This document shows positions 58,293-64,000 of a stretch of DNA of 64,000 bases, one piece after another. The DNA is taken from positions 1,488,001-1,552,000 of the forward strand of contig NZ_CP058557.1 in NCBI RefSeq assembly GCF_018141165.1. The letters are read 5' to 3'. The notes under the pieces are model-generated. The model was not told where the DNA came from and did no database searches. It saw only the letters and a program-made list of their open reading frames with translations. Every line of letters begins with the position of its first letter. Within the stretch, counting starts at the first letter, position 1. A program made the position numbers and the translations under genes. This DNA is from Alkaliphilus sp. B6464. GTDB taxonomy: Bacteria; Bacillota; Clostridia; Peptostreptococcales; Natronincolaceae.

Positions 58293-59708
58293 ATGAAATA
58301 TGATGTAATTGTTAAAAATGCGAGAATTCCACAGGGAGATAACACAATACTTACGAATATACTCATTAAGGATGAAAAAATTGCAGGCTTTATTCAAGAC
58401 TTAGAAGGAGTCGATTATGCTAAAGAAATTGATGCAGAAGGTCACCTAACAATTCCAGGATGCTTTGATTCCCATACCCACTTTATGGATCCAGGATTTA
58501 CCCATAGGGAAAACTTCTTAACAGGAACTTCCTCAGCAGCTGCTGGTGGTATTACTACCATTATGGATATGCCATGTTGTTCTAAGCCTTCAGTTAGAAG
58601 TATTCCAGAGTTGGAGTCTAAATTAAATGCAATAAAAGACAAGGCAATAATTGACTTTGCATTCTGGGGTGGGGTAACTGGAGAAGACGTAAGAAATGAT
58701 AATTTAGAGCATGTTCAGGCTCAAGCAGATTATGGAGTATGTGCTTTTAAAGTATATATGACACCATCTGTACCAACCTATGAAAGAGTAACAGATCCAG
58801 AAATGTTGGAAGCCTTTAGAGCAGTAGCAAAGACAGGACTTCCAGTGGGAATACATGCAGAAAACTATGCAATGTGCGACTATTACGTTAAAAAGTTCCA
58901 AAAAGAAGGAAGAATGGATGGACCTGCTTGGGCAGAGGCTAGGTTAGAATTAGCTGAAAAGGCTGCAATTCAACTAGGTATAAGCTTTGCAGAGGAAACA
59001 GGAGCAAGGCTTCATATTGTTCATATGAGTACAGGAATTGGTGCAAAACTGGTAGGAGATGCGAAGAAGAGAGGCCTTGATGTTACTTCTGAAACTTGTC
59101 CGCATTATTTAACATTAAATTATCAAGATGCAATGACAGAACATAAGCAATATGCAAAAATTGCTCCGCCACTTAGAACTAAAAAAGACAATAAGGAGCT
59201 ATGGGAAGGCTTGCAAAATGGAAGTGTGGACTTTATAGGTACAGACCATGCTCCCTATGAAATAGAGACAGAAAAAGAAGCTGAAGGTGTTAATATTTGG
59301 ACTGCTTTTCCTGGTATTCCAGGGGTAGAAACTATGGTCCCTATACTTGTTAGCGAAGGCTATAACAAAGGTAGATTAACTCTTAGTAGATTAGTAGAAG
59401 TACTAAGTACCAATGCTGCAAAGCAATATGGACTTTATCCTAAGAAGGGGGCTATGCATATAGGTTCAGATGCAGACCTTACAATTATAGATCTTGATAG
59501 AGAGTGGACTATAGACCAGAAGAAAACATATTCAATGGCAAAATATAACCCACTTCATGGATTACAACTAAAGGGTAAGCCAGTAAAAACTATTGTACGT
59601 GGTACTCTTGTTTATGATGATAAAGAGGGTATTGTAGGTAAAGAAGGTTTTGGTCAATTTGTAAAGAGACAAAGCATTCAAAAATTAGATAAATTAATTA
59701 AATATTAA
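58293..59708 (+). CDS. Allantoinase/hydantoinase-type cyclic amidohydrolase; candidate xanthine amidohydrolase
   Basis: This 471-residue binuclear-metal amidohydrolase has HxH at 61-63 (DSHTHF), carboxylated-Lys candidate K153 (AFKVYM), H188 (GIHAEN), H244 (HIVHMS) and D318 (IGTDHAP), all ligands in place. The closest phrases (GTSSAAAGGITTIMDMPCCS, PGIPGVETMVPIL) are allantoinase-like. In this locus it should open a cyclic amide. Opening of xanthine to 4-ureido-5-imidazolecarboxylate, the first step of anaerobic purine breakdown, fits the following amidase and decarboxylase. Hydantoin, allantoin or dihydropyrimidine are alternatives. A 158-base gap follows the formiminotransferase gene. Confidence 0.88.
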   Translation: MKYDVIVKNARIPQGDNTILTNILIKDEKIAGFIQDLEGVDYAKEIDAEGHLTIPGCFDSHTHFMDPGFTHRENFLTGTSSAAAGGITTIMDMPCCSKPSVRSIPELESKLNAIKDKAIIDFAFWGGVTGEDVRNDNLEHVQAQADYGVCAFKVYMTPSVPTYERVTDPEMLEAFRAVAKTGLPVGIHAENYAMCDYYVKKFQKEGRMDGPAWAEARLELAEKAAIQLGISFAEETGARLHIVHMSTGIGAKLVGDAKKRGLDVTSETCPHYLTLNYQDAMTEHKQYAKIAPPLRTKKDNKELWEGLQNGSVDFIGTDHAPYEIETEKEAEGVNIWTAFPGIPGVETMVPILVSEGYNKGRLTLSRLVEVLSTNAAKQYGLYPKKGAMHIGSDADLTIIDLDREWTIDQKKTYSMAKYNPLHGLQLKGKPVKTIVRGTLVYDDKEGIVGKEGFGQFVKRQSIQKLDKLIKY

Positions 59709-59720
59709 GGAGGAGAAATT

Positions 59721-60323
59721 ATGCCAAGACACGCTATTTTAGTAATAGATATGTTAAATGATTTCGTGGGAGAAAAGGCATCCTTAAGATGTCCAGGTGG
59801 AGAGACTATAACTCCAGATCTTCAAAGACTTTTTAAATGGGTACGTGGAAGGGAAAATGATGATGTTCATCTTGTTCATATTCAAGAGGCACATCGTAAA
59901 AATGATGCAGATTTCAGAGTAAGACCAGTCCACGCTGTAGATGGAACTTGGGGTTCAGATTTTATTCCAGAGCTTTATCCAGAAGAAGATGAATATATAG
60001 TTAAAAAAAGAAGACATAGTGGTTTTGCACATACAGACTTAGATCTATATTTAAGAGAAGAAAATATAGATACTGTTGTAGTAACAGGAGTATGGACTAA
60101 TGTTTGTGTAAGAAGTACAGCTACAGATGCTCTTGCTAATGCCTATAAAGTAATTACATTGAGTGATGGGTGCGCTTCCAAAACTGAAGAAATGCATGAA
60201 TATGGATTAAACGACTTAAGTATTTTTACTAAAGTAATGACAATAGACGAATATATTGATGCTTGGGATAATGGCCAAGATCCATGGATAGGCGGAGGAG
60301 ATAAAGAAAACAAAGTTAAGTAG
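59721..60323 (+). CDS. Isochorismatase-family amidohydrolase (ureido/carbamoyl hydrolase type)
   Basis: The 200-residue cysteine hydrolase has the catalytic triad D10 (LVIDMLNDF), K96 (VKKRRHSGF) and C129 (TGVWTNVCVRSTATDA), close to biuret, ureidoacrylate and N-carbamoylsarcosine amidases. It should hydrolyse a ureido or carbamoyl group, releasing ammonia and CO2. In the proposed pathway it would turn 4-ureido- into 4-amino-5-imidazolecarboxylate. It starts 12 bases after the amidohydrolase gene. A long hairpin lies just after its stop. Confidence 0.88.
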   Translation: MPRHAILVIDMLNDFVGEKASLRCPGGETITPDLQRLFKWVRGRENDDVHLVHIQEAHRKNDADFRVRPVHAVDGTWGSDFIPELYPEEDEYIVKKRRHSGFAHTDLDLYLREENIDTVVVTGVWTNVCVRSTATDALANAYKVITLSDGCASKTEEMHEYGLNDLSIFTKVMTIDEYIDAWDNGQDPWIGGGDKENKVK

Positions 60324-60382
60324 TGTATAGGTGCAAGTCTGTCTACCCTTTTTGGGTAGACAGATGTAACCATACACTATAC
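60321..60382 (+). other. Long intra-operon hairpin
   Basis: TCTGTCTACCC (60338-60348) and GGGTAGACAGA (60354-60364) form an 11-bp stem with loop TTTTT. An outer TAGTGTA/TACACTA stem extends the fold over ~60 bases. No T-run follows, so it is more likely an mRNA processing or stability element than a full terminator. Confidence 0.65.
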
Positions 60383-60407
60383 AGATAGGAGAAAGTGGTG
60401 AGGCTAG

Positions 60408-60962
60408 TTGAAAATTATTGTGGGTCTTTCTGGAGGTAGTTGCACCATATATGGCATAGGAGTATTGAAGGTACTTAAAGAGCTAGGAATAGAAACCCAT
60501 TTGGTAGTTTCTACAATGGGAGAATATGTAGCAAAGCATGAATGTGGTATTTTACTAAATGAATTAAAGGATATGGCCACATATTTTCATGATAATAAAG
60601 ACCTTGCAGCACCTATTGCATCTGGCTCATTTAAGACTGATGGGATGATAATAGTTCCTTGCTCTATGCGTACTTTAGGGGCAGTGGCCAACGGTCTATC
60701 CGACAACCTGCTAACTAGAGCAGCGGATGTTGTTATTAAAGAAAGAAGAAAGCTTATTGTGGTCCCAAGAGAAACACCTTTAAGTGTAATTCATTTAGAA
60801 AACATGTTAAAGCTTGCAAAGATAGGCGTTACAATAATGCCTGCATCTCCTGGGTTTTATCATAGGCCAGAAACTATGGGAGATATTGTAAGCATAATGG
60901 TAGGTAGAACATTAGATCAATTAGATATAGAACATAACCTCTTTAAACGATGGGGAGCTTAG
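60408..60962 (+). CDS. ubiX: UbiX-type flavin prenyltransferase
   Basis: The 184-residue flavoprotein has GLSGGSCTIYGIGVLKVLKE at the N-terminus, SGSFKTDGMIIVPCSMRTLG and VPRETPLSVIHLENM, the UbiX/Pad1 signature. It makes the prenylated FMN cofactor that UbiD decarboxylases need. The TTG start 60408 follows a GGTGAGG-type site. Its gene is directly followed by ubiD, so cofactor and enzyme are co-produced, unlike organisms where ubiX is elsewhere. Confidence 0.93.
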   Translation: MKIIVGLSGGSCTIYGIGVLKVLKELGIETHLVVSTMGEYVAKHECGILLNELKDMATYFHDNKDLAAPIASGSFKTDGMIIVPCSMRTLGAVANGLSDNLLTRAADVVIKERRKLIVVPRETPLSVIHLENMLKLAKIGVTIMPASPGFYHRPETMGDIVSIMVGRTLDQLDIEHNLFKRWGA

Positions 60963-60985
60963 ACAGGAGGGAGGAAAAAAAGAAA

Positions 60986-62338
60986 ATGGAAAGACAAATG
61001 TTACGGGCCTCCATACAGGAACTTAGGGACAGGGAGCAATTACTCCACTGTAATAAAGAAGTTGACCCAAGGTTTGAATTAGGGGCAGTTTTAAAACATT
61101 TTAACAATGAGCGGCCTATTCTATTTAATAAGGTAAAGGGTGGCAAAATTCCAGTTATAGGAGCTATGTTCGGAAATAGGAATCTATACTACCAAATGAT
61201 AAGAGCCACTAGGGAAGATCGTATTTTTAAAATGATGAATGCCATAGCGAACCCTAAGCCTACAAAGCTTCTGACAAAAGGGCCAGTAATGGAAAATATT
61301 ATTACTAGAAATATTGATTTGCCAAAGATGTTTCCTATTCCAACCTTTCATGGAGGAGATTCTTCTAGCTATATTACAGCAGGGATTGTTGTGTTAAAGG
61401 ACCCCGAAACAGGACAGAGGCATACATCTGTTAGAAGGCTTCAAGTTAATGGTGAAAATGAAATGAATATTTTAGTAGCATCTCCATTAGCTAAGAATCA
61501 GTATGCATTTATGGAAAATCAGAATAAGCCTTTGGAGGTTGCTATTATATTAGGTTACGACTATTACCTGCTTTTGGCATCCCAAATTAGTGCCGCTACC
61601 TATGGCGTAGATAAATATGAGGTAGATTCTGCTCTAAGGGGAGAGGCATTAGAACTAGTAAAATGTAAGAGTGTAGATTTAGAAGTACCAGCCTATGCAG
61701 AAATTGTTTTAGAAGGTATCATGCCTCCTAATAAAAGGGTAGAAGAAGGCCCCTTTGGAGAACTAATGGGATATTACGGAGAGAGGGCGCTCCATCCTGT
61801 AGTTCAGGTAAAAACAATAATGCATAGAAACAATCCAATTTTTCAAACTTCTTTTCCATGTAGGGAAGAGCATCTAGCAAATGGATTGATAAGGGAGATT
61901 GAGTTATATAGCATATTAAAGAATTTAGTCGATGTAAAGGATGTAAATGTAACTGTATCAGGGGGATGTCGTTTTCATGCCTTTATATCTATTAATAAAA
62001 AATTTGAAGGAGAAGGAAAGAGCGCAATAATGGGGGCATTAGCAAGTAGCAAGGATGTTAAACACGTTGTAGTAGTAGATGAAGACGTTGATATTTATAA
62101 TCATGATGATATAGAATGGGCAATTGCGACTAGGGTACAGGGGTCCAAAGATATGGTTATAGTTCCTGGTGCATTAGGGTCTGGCCTTGAACCATCTCAT
62201 GTTGTAAGAGGAGTAACAGATAAAGTAGGAATAGATGCTACTAAGCCTTTAGGGGAGGCTGGTAAAGGTTTTAAGAGGGCAATAATCCCTGGATATGGAA
62301 AGATAGATATTGAAAAGTATTTTCCAGGGTTAGGCTAA
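60986..62338 (+). CDS. ubiD: UbiD-family prenyl-FMN-dependent decarboxylase
   Basis: The 450-residue protein has UbiD motifs: SSYITAGIVVLKDPETGQR, EGPFGELMGYYG with the catalytic glutamates, and NPIFQTSFPCREEH. The conserved arginine lies in the SVRRLQVNG region. UbiD enzymes decarboxylate aromatic and heteroaromatic acids; some act on pyrrole, indole and furan carboxylates. In this operon the expected substrate is 4-amino-5-imidazolecarboxylate, giving 4-aminoimidazole; this is my inference. ATG 60986 after AGGAGGGAGG is better than the in-frame ATG at 60950, which lies inside ubiX. Confidence 0.92.
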   Translation: MERQMLRASIQELRDREQLLHCNKEVDPRFELGAVLKHFNNERPILFNKVKGGKIPVIGAMFGNRNLYYQMIRATREDRIFKMMNAIANPKPTKLLTKGPVMENIITRNIDLPKMFPIPTFHGGDSSSYITAGIVVLKDPETGQRHTSVRRLQVNGENEMNILVASPLAKNQYAFMENQNKPLEVAIILGYDYYLLLASQISAATYGVDKYEVDSALRGEALELVKCKSVDLEVPAYAEIVLEGIMPPNKRVEEGPFGELMGYYGERALHPVVQVKTIMHRNNPIFQTSFPCREEHLANGLIREIELYSILKNLVDVKDVNVTVSGGCRFHAFISINKKFEGEGKSAIMGALASSKDVKHVVVVDEDVDIYNHDDIEWAIATRVQGSKDMVIVPGALGSGLEPSHVVRGVTDKVGIDATKPLGEAGKGFKRAIIPGYGKIDIEKYFPGLG

Positions 62339-62409
62339 CATTGAGTCTGGATTGAGTATTAGCAGTGTTAGTTATAGGATGAAAATTTAGGCAAAGGTGG
62401 TAGTTAATT

Positions 62410-62676
62410 ATGAAGCAAGCCTTAGGAATGATTGAGACGAGGAGCTTGGTGGCCGCCATTCAGGCAGCAGATACAATGGCAAAGTCAGCAGATGTTAAAA
62501 TAGTGGATTTAAATTATGTAGGCTCTGGAATAATTTCCGTAATAGTTTCTGGAGAAGTAGCTGCGGTTCAGGCCGCTGTAGCTAATGGTCGAGAAACAGC
62601 AGAAGAATTGGCCGAAATCATATCCACAAATGTAATACCAAGACCCCATGAGGAAGTTGGCAAAATACTAGATTAG
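62410..62676 (+). CDS. BMC-H shell protein 1
   Basis: This 88-residue single BMC-domain protein ([20 protein letters not shown], then GEVAAVQAAVANG and NVIPRPHEEV) is of the PduA/EutM/CsoS1 type, which forms hexamers tiling the shell facets. It lacks any extension. It starts 72 bases after ubiD in the same direction, with AAAGGTGG. First of three shell genes in the window. Confidence 0.96.
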   Translation: MKQALGMIETRSLVAAIQAADTMAKSADVKIVDLNYVGSGIISVIVSGEVAAVQAAVANGRETAEELAEIISTNVIPRPHEEVGKILD

Positions 62677-62698
62677 ATCAATAGGGGTGGTGAAAAAC

Positions 62699-63019
62699 TT
62701 GGCAAATCTATTAACTAGAAAGGTTATGGACAATATAGCAAGGCAATATAGAAAGGACAATGCTACTAATAGCTCTAGTTCTATTGGGCAGGAGAGCAAT
62801 GGGAATATAGATTCTAGGGAAGAAGCCTTGATCCTAAGTTTAATAAATAACAGTTCAATTAATCCAAATAGCAATAATATTAGATACCAAAAACCACAAG
62901 AAATAAAAAAAATACAGCTAGAGAATTTAATAGAATATAGTAATCAGTCAGCAGAAAAAGCCACAAAATCTTCTTTTGCTATTACTCTAGAAGAGTTAGC
63001 AAATAAACAAAGTAAGTGA
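62699..63019 (+). CDS. Uncharacterised BMC-operon protein
   Basis: From TTG 62699 (after GGGGTGG) the protein is ~106 residues and of unknown family, encoded between two shell genes. The N-terminus (ANLLTRKVMDNIARQYRK) could be an amphipathic helix like those that target cargo to BMC shells. The middle is Asn/Ser-rich and likely disordered, and another helix (FAITLEELANKQSK) ends it. It could be an assembly, linker or encapsulation factor, or a small cargo adaptor. Nothing else can be said. Confidence 0.7.
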   Translation: MANLLTRKVMDNIARQYRKDNATNSSSSIGQESNGNIDSREEALILSLINNSSINPNSNNIRYQKPQEIKKIQLENLIEYSNQSAEKATKSSFAITLEELANKQSK

Positions 63020-63041
63020 TATGAAAATAGGAGGTGGACTT

Positions 63042-63479
63042 GTGAGGGCAGCCTTAGGATTAATAGAGGCAGTAGGCTTAACAGCTGCTATTACAGCCTT
63101 AGACGCAGCTAGTAAGGCGGCGGATATAAAGCTAGTTGGCTATGAGAAAGTTATTGGTGCTGGTAAGGCAGTTAGCGTAACTATACAAATAGCTGGAGAA
63201 GTAGCAGCAGTGCAGGCAAGTGTAGATGCAGGTGTGGCAGCAGCAAACCGTATAGGTAGAGTTTTATCTTACCATGTTATACCACGCCCACATGAAGAGG
63301 TAGATTTATTAATTAAAGGCTTTGAAAAAAATTTAAAGTCGGATTTTAGTAAGAAAAATCTAGATAAAAATAATTCTAGCAAGGATGACTCTAAAAAATC
63401 TTCTGAGAAAGCAGAAGAAACAAAATCAAAAAATAAAGATAAAAATAAAGATGAAAAGACTAAAAAAGAGGAGGAATAA
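63042..63479 (+). CDS. BMC-H shell protein 2 with long charged C-terminal tail
   Basis: GTG 63042 follows AGGAGGTG by 5 bases and gives 145 residues; an upstream ATG at 63021 would add 7 residues but overlaps the site. Residues ~1-90 are a BMC domain (RAALGLIEAVGLTAAITALD, GEVAAVQASVDAG, HVIPRPHEEVD). Residues ~91-145 are a disordered tail very rich in K, E, D and S. Such tails on a hexamer could project from the shell and bind cargo or partner proteins. It is less similar to the other two BMC-H proteins, which are closer to each other. Confidence 0.93.
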   Translation: MRAALGLIEAVGLTAAITALDAASKAADIKLVGYEKVIGAGKAVSVTIQIAGEVAAVQASVDAGVAAANRIGRVLSYHVIPRPHEEVDLLIKGFEKNLKSDFSKKNLDKNNSSKDDSKKSSEKAEETKSKNKDKNKDEKTKKEEE

Positions 63480-63482
63480 TCC

Positions 63483-63758
63483 ATGGGTCAGGCATTAGGA
63501 ATGATAGAAACTAAAGGTTTAGTAGGTGCGGTTGAAGCGGCAGATGCTATGGTAAAGGCGGCAAATGTTACTTTAGTAGGCTACGAGAAAATAGGATTTG
63601 GATTAGTAACAGTTATGGTAAGAGGAGATGTTGGTGCAGTAAAAGCTGCAACGGATGCAGGTGCTGAGGCAGCTAGAGCAGTTGGAGAGCTACATTCAGT
63701 ACACGTAATACCAAGACCACATTCAGAGGTTGAAAGGGTTCTATTAAAGGGAGAATAG
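63483..63758 (+). CDS. BMC-H shell protein 3
   Basis: The 91-residue canonical BMC-H protein ([45 protein letters not shown]) is very similar to PduA/EutM. It starts 3 bases after the tailed shell gene. Facet-forming hexamers of this kind usually make up most of the shell. No pentameric BMC-P gene is seen before the window ends. Confidence 0.97.
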   Translation: MGQALGMIETKGLVGAVEAADAMVKAANVTLVGYEKIGFGLVTVMVRGDVGAVKAATDAGAEAARAVGELHSVHVIPRPHSEVERVLLKGE

Positions 63759-63790
63759 TATGAAAAGCTCCTTAAGGGAGGAGGCAAAGC

Positions 63791-64000
63791 ATGAACTCCT
63801 ATAATCAGACTAGAAAAATCATGGAAGAACTAGGTATGAAGGTAAACACTGTTTCTTCTACTCAAAATAGAAAAGTCTTTGTTGTTGTGTTAGAAGGAAC
63901 AGATTCTGAGTTTGATGAGCTAAAAAGATTGGGGGCAGTAGAGGTAGAAAATATGGATATTTTATCAAAACTTCCTAGCCTTTTAACTGATATAAAGAGA
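63791..64000 (+). CDS. Unidentified BMC-operon protein (3' truncated by window)
   Basis: ATG 63791 follows GGGAGGAGG and runs open to the window end, giving 70 residues: SYNQTRKIMEELGMKVNT, RKVFVVVLEGTDSEFDE, then a charged region. I do not recognise the family. It lies 32 bases after the third shell gene and continues the same operon, so it is probably a further shell-associated or cargo protein. Confidence 0.7.
   Translation, partial: MNSYNQTRKIMEELGMKVNTVSSTQNRKVFVVVLEGTDSEFDELKRLGAVEVENMDILSKLPSLLTDIKR

Noticed and set aside
62668-62874. Minus-strand open frame inside the BMC operon
   Set aside because: Antisense to the plus-strand small protein gene, which has a proper start region and operon spacing.
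1-64000. CRISPR array or prophage
   Set aside because: No regularly spaced direct repeats and no phage structural, integrase or lysis genes are visible. The only mobile element supported is the IS607-type one.

Overview
The window is AT-rich, densely packed DNA from an anaerobic low-GC Firmicute. The nearest fit is a Clostridia/Tissierellia-type amino-acid or purine fermenter. The signs are strong AGGAGG ribosome-binding sites, frequent TTG/GTG starts, chemotaxis receptors, several MATE pumps, M20 peptidases, a selenoprotein gene and a bacterial microcompartment (BMC) operon. No rRNA, tRNA, CRISPR array or prophage is visible.

Layout. 1-2.4 kb: the 3' end of a chemotaxis receptor gene, then a MATE pump behind a promoter and a conditional terminator. 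2.5-7.9 kb: a four-gene ABC importer (DUF3798-type lipoprotein, double ATPase, two permeases) behind a structured leader or small inverted-repeat element. 8.1-9.7 kb: a WYL regulator, DUF3795 and TfoX-like operon on the minus strand. 10.2-15.7 kb: a two-subunit DUF5058 membrane system with two M20 peptidases, followed by a PucR-type regulator. 15.7-18.3 kb: peroxiredoxin, a GyrI-like remnant, an acetyltransferase and a radical SAM protein. 18.6-24.4 kb: an ATP-grasp ligase resembling D-aspartate ligase, a divergent MurE-like ligase, an Asp/Glu racemase, a cystine symporter, and a small selenoprotein whose UGA is followed by a good bacterial SECIS hairpin, fused in frame to a cysteine-synthase remnant. 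24.6-36.8 kb: a chemotaxis receptor, PepT, a two-component system with a secreted repeat protein, a LigB-type dioxygenase, a D-glutamate-cyclase-like protein, a CAP-domain protein, a PHP hydrolase, and a cation/proton antiporter under a fluoride riboswitch.

37.0-38.9 kb: an IS607-type element (frameshifted TnpA, intact TnpB, probable omega RNA) inserted just before a YkgJ-type gene. 39-49 kb: a PLP-enzyme/GNAT fusion, a VTC-DUF4956-CotH operon divergent from a two-component system, another MATE pump and methylglyoxal synthase. 49-56 kb: polysaccharide deacetylase, a third MATE pump with an attenuator, cysK behind a long palindrome, a UvrC-like GIY-YIG protein and an HD protein.

57.2-64.0 kb, the most interesting part: formiminotransferase, allantoinase-like cyclic amidohydrolase, isochorismatase-fold amidase, UbiX, UbiD, then three BMC-H shell proteins and two unrecognised BMC-operon proteins, running off the window end. 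The enzyme types match, step for step, much of the classical anaerobic xanthine pathway (xanthine to ureido-imidazolecarboxylate to amino-imidazolecarboxylate to aminoimidazole, then imidazolone and formiminoglycine to glycine plus formimino-THF). I infer a purine-degrading microcompartment with UbiD as the imidazolecarboxylate decarboxylase.

The window also carries many decayed gene pieces (GyrI-like, PepT, cysteine synthase, isopropylmalate/isocitrate dehydrogenase, flavodoxin), which suggests an actively remodelled accessory region. All functional calls rest on reading motifs by eye; no database search was run.
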